A stretch of DNA of 64,000 bases, taken from positions 434,001 through 498,000 of the forward strand of contig JBAYIU010000001.1 of the NCBI GenBank assembly GCA_041665465.1. The letters are read 5' to 3'. Source of the DNA: JACRPH01 sp041665465 (GTDB lineage: Archaea; Nanobdellota; Nanobdellia; Woesearchaeales; GW2011-AR9). A program made the position numbers and the translations under genes. Numbering within the stretch: position 1 is the first letter of the stretch; the number at the start of each line of letters is the position of its first letter. This document shows, in pieces, positions 7,951 through 14,460 of the stretch. The notes beneath the pieces were generated by a model. It searched no databases. It saw only the letters and a list, made by a program, of their open reading frames with translations, and was not told where the DNA came from.

Positions 7951-7974
7951 ATTTATAAATGTTTTGGTGGTTTT
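7951..7974 (-). promoter_or_regulatory. ACCACCAAAAC plus TATA promoter of trmB
   Basis: On the minus strand AAAACCACCAAAAC directly precedes ATTTATAAAT. The same upstream block occurs before rrp4 (11513-11536) and before the HTH-nucleotidyltransferase gene (12567-12592), so it is probably a strong BRE-like or factor-binding element. Confidence 0.6.
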
Positions 7975-8009
7975 AGTACTGGAGAGTGATACTATAGTTT
8001 GTATATACC

Positions 8010-8297
8010 TTAATCATCCACGGTAAACAGACGAGAATCCTTGACTTTAAACAGTCCGATTCTTGCACCTGCATCCAACCAGCCATGGGCATAATTAAGA
8101 GCAGCAAAAGCTAATACATAATCTTGTTTTTCGGTGAAGAAGTATTTAGCATCAGAGTAATAACTGAAAGCCATGTTGAAGAAGTCTCGAGCATGTTCTA
8201 ATCGTTTTTCATCAAGAGCTTTCTCTGCCTTATCTAAGGCTTCTTTAGTGATAGAAAAGTATTTGTTCAGTTTTTCTAGGGTAATGAGATTATTCAT
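8010..8297 (-). CDS. DUF357-family protein
   Basis: 95 residues, all helical. The C-terminal ALNYAHGWLDAGARIGLFKV is the hallmark of the archaeal DUF357 family, and the ARDFFNMAFSYYSDAKYFF helix also fits. The function of the family is not established. A TATA-like TTTTTATATTAGG lies about 25 nt upstream of the ATG. Confidence 0.85.
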   Translation of the reverse strand: MNNLITLEKLNKYFSITKEALDKAEKALDEKRLEHARDFFNMAFSYYSDAKYFFTEKQDYVLAFAALNYAHGWLDAGARIGLFKVKDSRLFTVDD

Positions 8298-8328
8298 TAT
8301 TGTTATTTCGAGAGCCTAATATAAAAAT

Positions 8329-8805
8329 TTATTCCCTTATTTGGTCAGCATACAACCTTTCCACCAGTTCTTCAACTTCTGCTCTTCTGGGTTCAGACAA
8401 GCCCTTTATCTTTTGGTATAATGTTGCAGTGGTTTTTATTTGTAAAGGGGAAATCTGTTCTGGTTGTTCTAAAGGTGGATATACTGTCCTAGAATCAAGA
8501 TCTCTTAACACGCTAATAAGTTCTGAATCTTCTTCTACACCAAGAGCATACAGAATCTGTGAACGTCTTTCCATTTTATCAGAATAAGAAAGACACATCT
8601 TCGCATGACTGGTGGTAGGAGGATAATATATCTCTCCTCGACAATAAGCACCGAGATGACTACGGATAACTTGATCTGAAAGAGGCAAGACCTCCGATAA
8701 AGATTTAGAAACCTTAACTAAACTCTTTGGACCGGCAACCGTTTCTAAGTGGGCATTTAACAGACTTCCAAATCGTCTTGCCAATTCTATTCTATCGGGT
8801 AACAT
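8329..8805 (-). CDS. Hypothetical protein, 158 residues
   Basis: Soluble and mostly helical. Residues about 35-75 (SKSLSEVLPLSDQVIRSHLGAY) could be a small helical DNA-binding segment, but I cannot assign it. AAGGAC precedes the ATG as a weak ribosome binding site. It lies between rpo6 and the DUF357 gene, on the same strand as both. No family recognised. Confidence 0.55.
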   Translation of the reverse strand: MLPDRIELARRFGSLLNAHLETVAGPKSLVKVSKSLSEVLPLSDQVIRSHLGAYCRGEIYYPPTTSHAKMCLSYSDKMERRSQILYALGVEEDSELISVLRDLDSRTVYPPLEQPEQISPLQIKTTATLYQKIKGLSEPRRAEVEELVERLYADQIRE

Positions 8806-8840
8806 TTTGTCCTTGAGAACATCTTCATCACAGATTTAAT

Positions 8841-8863
8841 TAAAAAGATTAAAAAATAAAAAA
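8841..8863 (-). terminator. T-rich terminator after rpo6
   Basis: Directly after the rpo6 stop the minus strand reads AAGTTTTTTATTTTTTAATC and continues T-rich. Archaeal RNA polymerase stops at such T tracts without a hairpin, so this likely ends the rrp4-rrp41-rrp42-rpo6 transcript. Confidence 0.55.
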
Positions 8864-8864
8864 C

Positions 8865-9107
8865 TTACTTCTTCCACACACCAGGTCTTCTAACCGTTAA
8901 AGGAATAACTCCTTGAGCAAACTCACGTAAAGCGATGTCTATCGGATCATAACGCATCTTAGCTAACTCTTCAGGAGAGATTTTAACTAAAAACGGAGCA
9001 CCCATAGCTAGCTGTAATGCTCGAGAACCAACCATACGAGCTTTCTCATATTTTGTATAGTCTGCAGTCTGTTCGTCAGAAACGGCGGCTTGAAGTTGTT
9101 TTTTCAT
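8865..9107 (-). CDS. rpo6: RNA polymerase subunit Rpo6 (K)
   Basis: 80 residues of the omega/RPB6 family, which holds the largest polymerase subunit together. Signatures are YTKYEKARMVGSRALQLAMG and the C-terminal DPIDIALREFAQGVIPLTVR. Its ATG overlaps the rrp42 stop (ATGA), so it is translationally coupled to the exosome genes. Confidence 0.95.
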   Translation of the reverse strand: MKKQLQAAVSDEQTADYTKYEKARMVGSRALQLAMGAPFLVKISPEELAKMRYDPIDIALREFAQGVIPLTVRRPGVWKK

Positions 9108-9907
9108 TTTCGTTTATTCTCCAATTCTCGGTTTAAGATACCACGTAAAAACTTGCCCTTATCTAAAGCAATATCGATCATTTTGCTGATCTCTGCTACA
9201 GTTAAAGGAGTAGTTCCTCCTTTCTGCATAGCTGAGATAATCCCTTTTTCGTCAGTAGCAACAGAAAGACGAGCATCATAAGATTCTTCTTCTTCACTAC
9301 TAGGATCTACGATTAGACTTCCGTTGATCTTGTACACAGTTACACCGATTGGTTCCTTTAACAAAGGTAATTTCTTATCTGTTTTCTTATGATAATCAAT
9401 CACTCCTGTAACTTCATCAAACACAGGGAAACGAGCATTCTTCAAAGCAGCCAGAGCAGCGATGGAAGCAGCATCAAACAAGTTTCCTGCATCGTTAACA
9501 GTGATGATATCGATGGTGATAAACCAAGCTTTCTCTCCCACTTTGAGACATAATTTCTTTACGTCAATAGTTTTGGATTCGCGAATACCACGATCAGTAA
9601 CTCTAGCTAACTCAATCCCTTTAATCTGAGGGGGACCAGGTTCATAATTTGGACTAGATAGAGGTAATAACTCTGCATTAACAGTTATTCCACCCTCATC
9701 AGGAGTATCGTTGTAAGGTTTATCAAGAGCCATTTTAACTCCCGCTAAAACTACTGTTTCTCCAATGCAAACTTTAGCTGAACCTTCTGCGGTCCAGGAT
9801 ATTTCTGTAGCCAGCTCAATGGGAGTTCTATACTCTAGTAATCCTCTTCCATCTAAGCGTTTGCCTTGTTTGGCCAGTTGCATGATAGTTTCTTTGTTGA
9901 TAATCAT
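9104..9907 (-). CDS. rrp42: Exosome subunit Rrp42
   Basis: 267 residues of RNase PH fold. Rrp42 is the non-catalytic half of the Rrp41-Rrp42 hexamer ring. It starts with the helical MIINKETIMQLAKQGKRLDGRG, typical of Rrp42, and has GGITVNAELLPLSSPNYEPGPP and VGEKAWFITIDIITVNDAGN. Length is normal. GAGG lies about 10 nt before the ATG, and the rrp41 stop is 10 nt away. Confidence 0.95.
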   Translation of the reverse strand: MIINKETIMQLAKQGKRLDGRGLLEYRTPIELATEISWTAEGSAKVCIGETVVLAGVKMALDKPYNDTPDEGGITVNAELLPLSSPNYEPGPPQIKGIELARVTDRGIRESKTIDVKKLCLKVGEKAWFITIDIITVNDAGNLFDAASIAALAALKNARFPVFDEVTGVIDYHKKTDKKLPLLKEPIGVTVYKINGSLIVDPSSEEEESYDARLSVATDEKGIISAMQKGGTTPLTVAEISKMIDIALDKGKFLRGILNRELENKRK

Positions 9908-9917
9908 TTTGTTAACC

Positions 9918-10625
9918 TCACATCTCCTCGCGTGAAAATTTATCTTTCAGCGCCTGTTTCTGAACTTGGTAAATCTTCTCACTAACCTTTTGAGCCAGTT
10001 CTACCGCTTTAATCAGATCGTCTTTAGAGATTTCTCCGTCCATCTGTAACAGAGTTACTTCTTTGCTGTTATGCAAGATAGCTACAGGGATATCTGAAAC
10101 AATCGCTGGATAAGCTTCTTCATCATAATTCAAATCAGCGACAACTGTACCGTCAACTTGACCTACAGCTACTGCACTGACCATATCTTTCATAGGAATA
10201 CCAGCATCAGCTAAAGCGATACAAGCTGCACAGATTGCTGCACATCTAGTACCCGCATCAGTCTGCGGTAATTCAACAAAGATATCTACTACAGTATTAG
10301 GAAAAGCAGATAAATCAACTACTGGATTTAAAGCGTTAGTCATAACCATAGAGATTTCTTGTGCTCGACGATTACTACCGGGACGAATTCTCTCCCCAGA
10401 ACCAGAGAAAGGCATCATGTTATAATAACATCTAATTTTTCCTTTCTTGGGATCTTGTAAGTGTTTAGGGAACAATTCTCTCGGTCCGTAAACTGCAGCA
10501 TAAGCTAAAGTATTTCCAGCTTTGAAATAAGCAGATCCGTCAGCATTAGGAATAACTCCCGCTTTAGCTTCGATCGGCCTAAGCTCATCAAACTTTCTTC
10601 CGTCTACTCTTTTAGTGTAAGCCAT
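9918..10625 (-). CDS. rrp41: Exosome catalytic subunit Rrp41
   Basis: 235 residues from the ATG at 10625 (MAYTKRVDGRKFDELRPIEA), chosen over an in-frame start 90 nt earlier because GGAGG lies just before it and the family begins here. The RNase PH domain contains the phosphate/RNA-binding GSNRRAQEIS and TDAGTRCAAI (usually DGGTR). The catalytic aspartate is likely the one in IVSDIPVAI. It degrades RNA 3' to 5' by phosphorolysis and can add A-rich tails. The start is 1 nt past the rrp4 stop. Confidence 0.95.
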   Translation of the reverse strand: MAYTKRVDGRKFDELRPIEAKAGVIPNADGSAYFKAGNTLAYAAVYGPRELFPKHLQDPKKGKIRCYYNMMPFSGSGERIRPGSNRRAQEISMVMTNALNPVVDLSAFPNTVVDIFVELPQTDAGTRCAAICAACIALADAGIPMKDMVSAVAVGQVDGTVVADLNYDEEAYPAIVSDIPVAILHNSKEVTLLQMDGEISKDDLIKAVELAQKVSEKIYQVQKQALKDKFSREEM

Positions 10626-10626
10626 T

Positions 10627-11400
10627 TTAGTTCTCCTCCATCCTTTCACTAGTCTCTTGATTCTCACTAGCTTCTGGAGTTTCATTACTCTCTTGAACTT
10701 GAGGAGTAGAAGCAACTGCTCCGTTCTCAGTTAGAAACTGTTCCATCTTCTCAGTCAGTCCACCGTAATGAGACTTTTGTTCTACTAACTTAATCGCTCT
10801 TACGGCAATAAGTTCGTTCTCTGGTGTTCCATGGACCCAGATCACTCCATTCTGTCCGACAGTAATGTCACAGTTAGTTCTTCCTTTGATTAAGGAGATC
10901 ATACTTCCCTGCTTACCAATTACTCGAGGAACTTTCTGATTGTTGATACGGATAACTCTTCCGCCAACAGTCTTGAACAATCCTGGTTCTTTCATGGTTA
11001 AATCAATTAAATTCTGAGAAGTAACATTAATGGTCTTGACAACCACATAATCACCTACAGCAATAATCTTGCTAAGGTCTTCTTCTTTCTTGATATAACG
11101 TGCAGTAGCGTCTTTGACGTTAAGTAAAGCAGAGTATGCTGTACCGGTATCAACGCGCCATCCGCTCATAGTAATGTCAGTCACTCGACCAATTATCTTA
11201 TCTCCTATTCTGGGAACATATGGACCAGATAAAGGTGTTATTCTAATCACTCTTCCTGCAACCCCTACTAACCCTAAAACTTTAGAATATATCTTCTCGT
11301 TTTCACGGTAAGTGTTGTCGCCTGGAAGAAAATCCATTCCCTCAGCCAAAGCTTCGCCGGGAATGACCACATCACGTTCATTCACTAATAAATTACTCAT
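10627..11400 (-). CDS. rrp4: Exosome RNA-binding cap subunit Rrp4
   Basis: 257 residues. The N-terminal domain (about 5-60) has RDVVIPGEALAEG. An S1 domain follows (about 65-140, VGRVTDI-like GRVTDITMSGWRVD), then a KH domain (about 145-215, VPRVIGKQGSMISLIKGRTNCDI). The C-terminal tail after about residue 225 is low-complexity and acidic. Rrp4 caps the Rrp41-Rrp42 ring and feeds it RNA. First gene of the rrp4-rrp41-rrp42-rpo6 operon, with a structured leader upstream. Confidence 0.95.
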   Translation of the reverse strand: MSNLLVNERDVVIPGEALAEGMDFLPGDNTYRENEKIYSKVLGLVGVAGRVIRITPLSGPYVPRIGDKIIGRVTDITMSGWRVDTGTAYSALLNVKDATARYIKKEEDLSKIIAVGDYVVVKTINVTSQNLIDLTMKEPGLFKTVGGRVIRINNQKVPRVIGKQGSMISLIKGRTNCDITVGQNGVIWVHGTPENELIAVRAIKLVEQKSHYGGLTEKMEQFLTENGAVASTPQVQESNETPEASENQETSERMEEN

Positions 11401-11414
11401 TTTTCAATTTCTCC

Positions 11415-11487
11415 GTGGGCTCTCCTTCTTTTGTTATGTTATTAATTATTAATAACACTAAGAGACCCACATTTCTTTCGTGTCTCT
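11415..11487 (-). promoter_or_regulatory. Structured leader of the exosome operon
   Basis: The leader can fold two ways that exclude each other. Option 1 pairs AGAGAC (11482-11487) with GTCTCT (11461-11466). Option 2 pairs GTGGGTCTCT (11461-11470) with AGAGCCCAC (11415-11423), nine pairs with one bulge, ending just before the GGAG ribosome binding site. Option 2 encloses a perfect 19-nt palindrome at 11438-11456 (plus strand GTTATTAATTATTAATAAC). This is the shape of a switch, but no ligand or protein is known. Confidence 0.45.
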
Positions 11488-11512
11488 CACTTTTATATAG
11501 ATTTTTAAGCTA

Positions 11513-11536
11513 CTTTTAAAAGGTTTTGGTGGTTTT
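11513..11536 (-). promoter_or_regulatory. ACCACCAAAAC plus TATA promoter of rrp4
   Basis: The minus strand has AAAACCACCAAAACC joined to CTTTTAAAAG. This predicts a start near 11490 and a leader of about 90 nt. A second TATA-like block (CTATATAAAAG, about 11491-11501) lies just downstream and could give a shorter leader. Confidence 0.55.
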
Positions 11537-11559
11537 GAGGTTTTTAAAGGAAAGGAGAA

Positions 11560-12006
11560 TCATATCGCGCATATTTTTTTTAGTTGTGGATGGAAGGACT
11601 TAGTGAAATTAATCACTTTCTCTGCGTATTCCTGATCCAGACCACTTCCATAATATATGATCCCGTTTCTGAAGTATCTCAGTTGATCCATAAATTGAAC
11701 TTCCTTCTCATTAATGCCAAGGTTTCTGAGATAAGCCACTTCTGCCTCATGAGCTCCTTGCCCACTGGCTGAATAACCAACCAGATATAGTTTAGCTCGA
11801 ATTAGGAACATCAGTAGATCATAACAATGTTCAACATAATCACTAGCATTGTCAACATTGATTCCAACTTTTTCTAAATTTGCATTAAGAGAACGTAATT
11901 TTCTTTCCGACTCTTGAATCAAGCTTCTAGCTCTTTCAGAATTAATGGTAACCGTTTTTACAACGCCCTCTTCCACAAATTCCTCAAACGATTTTAGATG
12001 TCTCAT
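11560..12006 (-). CDS. HEPN-like protein paired with a nucleotidyltransferase
   Basis: 148 residues, all helical. The C-terminal region (about 105-145, LRYFRNGIIYYGSGLDQEYAEKVI) resembles the last helices of HEPN proteins. The usual RNase motif Rx4-6H is not intact: the matching site reads RNGIIYYG with no histidine. HEPN proteins with an MNT partner are toxins controlled by AMPylation; here the RNase activity is doubtful. It overlaps the upstream HTH-nucleotidyltransferase gene by 4 bp. Confidence 0.6.
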   Translation of the reverse strand: MRHLKSFEEFVEEGVVKTVTINSERARSLIQESERKLRSLNANLEKVGINVDNASDYVEHCYDLLMFLIRAKLYLVGYSASGQGAHEAEVAYLRNLGINEKEVQFMDQLRYFRNGIIYYGSGLDQEYAEKVINFTKSFHPQLKKICAI

Positions 12007-12542
12007 AATTGAATGCTCCCATGAAGTAAGATACCATTAAGTATATTATTCTTTAGATGTTGATGAATCTCTGACCAAGAACTGTAAAAGTTCAGATTTA
12101 TCTTTCGGTGAAATGTTTTTTCATATTTATCCAAGTCCAACCGTTTATCTTTTCTTTCTATGACAGCAAGATCAATGTCCGAAGTGGAAGTGTCTTCTCC
12201 TAAAGAATAGCTTCCGAACAAAATGATCGTTCCTCCAGCTAATTGCTGTTCAAGATAATCAGATAAGCCAGAAAGATAAATGTTCTTTATGTTTTCTGCT
12301 CTTTTTAGTTCAACCGCTCGACCATTTTCCCGATTGAAGGAGATGAAATTTATAGTTTTAGTCTTTTCTAATTTGATGAGGAGATTTTCTTTTAGACCAT
12401 TCACAGAATTAGTAACCGCCATAGGAGATACTTTTAGCATCTGAGCTAGTTCTCTTTGACTGAATCTTTCTCCGGCTCTTAAGCAGAGTAAGGAAAAGAT
12501 TTCCAGTTGCAAGATAGTAAAGTTAAGTTTATATATGTCCAT
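12003..12542 (-). CDS. HTH-nucleotidyltransferase (MNT-type) protein
   Basis: 179 residues. A winged HTH (about 10-75, with RFSQRELAQMLKVSPMAVTNSVNGL) is fused to a minimal nucleotidyltransferase (about 95-175). The active-site motif is FGSYSLGEDTSTSDIDLAVI, with the GSx10DxD layout of pol-beta enzymes intact. The pair with the HEPN-like gene has the layout of HEPN/MNT toxin-antitoxin modules, with the HTH likely repressing its own promoter. The TATA box CTTTATATAC is about 28 nt upstream of the ATG. Confidence 0.8.
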   Translation of the reverse strand: MDIYKLNFTILQLEIFSLLCLRAGERFSQRELAQMLKVSPMAVTNSVNGLKENLLIKLEKTKTINFISFNRENGRAVELKRAENIKNIYLSGLSDYLEQQLAGGTIILFGSYSLGEDTSTSDIDLAVIERKDKRLDLDKYEKTFHRKINLNFYSSWSEIHQHLKNNILNGILLHGSIQL

Positions 12543-12568
12543 TTTTATTTACATGTGTAAAGTTAAGT
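12517..12568. repeat. 12-bp direct repeat at the HTH-MNT promoter
   Basis: GTAAAGTTAAGT occurs at 12517-12528 (first codons of the gene) and at 12557-12568 (overlapping the TATA box), 40 bp apart. The position fits binding sites for the encoded HTH protein. Confidence 0.45.
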
Positions 12569-12592
12569 ATATAAAGGTTTTGGTGGTGTTTT
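12567..12592 (-). promoter_or_regulatory. ACCACCAAAAC plus TATA promoter of the HTH-MNT gene
   Basis: The minus strand has CACCACCAAAACC followed directly by TTTATATAC, about 28 nt before the ATG at 12542. Third copy of this promoter block in the window. Confidence 0.6.
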
Positions 12593-12639
12593 AAAGGATA
12601 AGAGTAAAATATATAATCCTTTACTACTTTCGTTTATGA

Positions 12640-13362
12640 ATGATCAAGGTTAAAAGTGAGAAAGAACTGCTTAACTTCTTACAATCTGATGTTGATACTT
12701 GTCGTAAAGATAAGATCGTTCTCCTTTCCGGACATTTTCCTTTAATCTATACTAAAGAAAAAGCTATAGAAGCTATCGATTATTGGGGTCCTTTCTCTAA
12801 ATACAGTTTAGAACTTGCTTGCAAGATTGGAAAATATGCTAGAAACAAGAGTAAGACAGTAGAGTTTGTTTTCTTTGTTGATGATCATAGTTATGAAGGA
12901 GAAAAAGAGTTAAGCCTTGCTCAAGCACAAACTAGAAGAAACAAACTCTACAAAGAATGTTCTGGAGAAAAAGCAGAACTGGCGGAAGCGTACCATAAAA
13001 TCATGAACAAGTATGGATTTAGCGAGAAAGATATCATTAGACAGAACCAAGGTAAGAATGGAAGAGAAGATTGCCTTTACTTTTCCGAGAAGATATTAAG
13101 AGCTTCTTCCCGCAAAATTGAAAACCTCTGCGCTAAAGAATACTCGGAGTTTATTGAAAACCCAAGGTTCTTTAACAAGAATTATTCTCACCTCATTTCT
13201 TTTATTCCTCGACGTTGTCAAGCACACATCTGCAATGTGGCTTTAGATAAAGAGATCAAAGGACTAAGTGCCAGTCATATCTTCATGGAAACGATGTTAC
13301 CTACACTTACCAAAAAAGAATTATACACTAAAGGGAGCGGAGTAATGTATAGGAAAGATTAA
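12640..13362 (+). CDS. Hypothetical protein, 240 residues
   Basis: The ATG at 12640 (MIKVKSEKELLNFL) is supported by a TATA-like AATATATAATCC about 25-30 nt before it. The protein is soluble and alpha/beta, with VEFVFFVDDHSYEG as a hydrophobic strand followed by acidic residues (about 75-88), and a C-terminal PRRCQAHICNVALDKEI (about 191-207). I do not recognise a family. It is divergent from the HTH-MNT/HEPN pair and sits where the superoperon would otherwise continue from psmA to SBDS. Confidence 0.6.
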   Translation: MIKVKSEKELLNFLQSDVDTCRKDKIVLLSGHFPLIYTKEKAIEAIDYWGPFSKYSLELACKIGKYARNKSKTVEFVFFVDDHSYEGEKELSLAQAQTRRNKLYKECSGEKAELAEAYHKIMNKYGFSEKDIIRQNQGKNGREDCLYFSEKILRASSRKIENLCAKEYSEFIENPRFFNKNYSHLISFIPRRCQAHICNVALDKEIKGLSASHIFMETMLPTLTKKELYTKGSGVMYRKD

Positions 13363-13378
13363 AAGAAAAAACAAAAAA

Positions 13379-14098
13379 TTACTTCAACATCTTCTTAAGA
13401 TCTTCGATACTTAACTTGGTAAACTTCCTCTCAGTAAGAGTAATATACACTGCATCTACTCGATCCAAACTGAACTCTTCTTTCAAGAAATCTTTCAACA
13501 AACCTAATCCAAACTTCAATCCTTCATCGATACTCATGCTAGCTTTATACTTTTTCTGTAAGATTGGTTCAATGTCGGTATCTCCTTCTCCGATAACTGT
13601 AGCTCGATATTGGAAATATAATCCGTAAGGTTCAGTTACAAACAATTTAGCAGAACCATCTTCTTCTACTCCTGCTACCAATAAAGATACCCCAAAGGGC
13701 CTTAATCCAGCAGACTGAGTACAAATCTGTTTTAAATCACACATGTCTTTAACGATAGAAAGTACATCAATCTTAGAATCGTAAGTTACAGCATGTTGTT
13801 GAGCTTTAACTTGGGCTCTATCTACTAATACTCGGGCATCAGAAATAATTCCGGCAGCGGTAGCAGCAATATGATCGTCTATTCTGAACATCTTCTCTAC
13901 TGCATCAGCCACAAGTAGAGGAGAAGAAAGTCGTTTATCGGCAATAAGGACAATTCCATCCTTACAAACTAAACCTAAAGCGGTTGATCCTTGCTTGACT
14001 GTTTTCTTAGCATATTCTACCTGTAATAATCGTCCATCAGGAGAGAACATCGTAATGCTTCTATCATACCCCATCTTATCAATCATTTGTTTATCCAT
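13379..14098 (-). CDS. psmA: Proteasome subunit alpha
   Basis: 239 residues. The N-terminal GYDRSITMFSPDGRLLQVEYA is the alpha-subunit signature, containing the YDR gate residues that close the 20S pore. The Ntn-hydrolase fold continues with KDGIVLIADKR and IGEGDTDIEPIL. Alpha rings gate entry and bind PAN, which is encoded at 55268-56470 here; no beta subunit is in the window. GAGGTG precedes the ATG. It follows rnp2 in the order found in many archaea. Confidence 0.97.
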   Translation of the reverse strand: MDKQMIDKMGYDRSITMFSPDGRLLQVEYAKKTVKQGSTALGLVCKDGIVLIADKRLSSPLLVADAVEKMFRIDDHIAATAAGIISDARVLVDRAQVKAQQHAVTYDSKIDVLSIVKDMCDLKQICTQSAGLRPFGVSLLVAGVEEDGSAKLFVTEPYGLYFQYRATVIGEGDTDIEPILQKKYKASMSIDEGLKFGLGLLKDFLKEEFSLDRVDAVYITLTERKFTKLSIEDLKKMLK

Positions 14099-14126
14099 TT
14101 TAACACCTCACTTTGAAACATGAAAA

Positions 14127-14456
14127 CTATTTTCTAACCACTTTTTTTAATATCCCGGAAACAGTTACAGACTTAATAATAATAGGCGTATTTTTAATAC
14201 TTTTGCCTAAAGCCAGAGCCGCTTTAACTTCATCTACGTACTTATGATCTACTTTCAACACAAACATCTGGTTCTCTAAATTAAACTTTTCTTCAATAAA
14301 GAGAGGAGCGGCACGAGCTACCCCTAACTGGCCCAAGAAGGAAAGTAAAAGATCTTCTACCACTGATTTAACCTCACCAGAAGAAAATTTCTTATCTGCG
14401 ACAATCTGGAATAAGATGTATCTTTTCTTTTCTTTTAATGAAGGTAACAGTTTCAT
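14127..14456 (-). CDS. rnp2: RNase P protein component 2 (Pop5)
   Basis: 109 residues from the ATG at 14456 (MKLLPSLKEKKRYILFQIV), the usual family start; an in-frame start 21 nt earlier would lie inside the upstream gene. Pop5 pairs with Rpp30 and supports the RNase P RNA in trimming tRNA 5' ends. The start is 4 nt after the stop of the 3010-residue surface protein gene, so the two may share a transcript. No Rpp30 gene is in the window. Confidence 0.9.
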   Translation of the reverse strand: MKLLPSLKEKKRYILFQIVADKKFSSGEVKSVVEDLLLSFLGQLGVARAAPLFIEEKFNLENQMFVLKVDHKYVDEVKAALALGKSIKNTPIIIKSVTVSGILKKVVRK

Positions 14457-14460
14457 GGGA

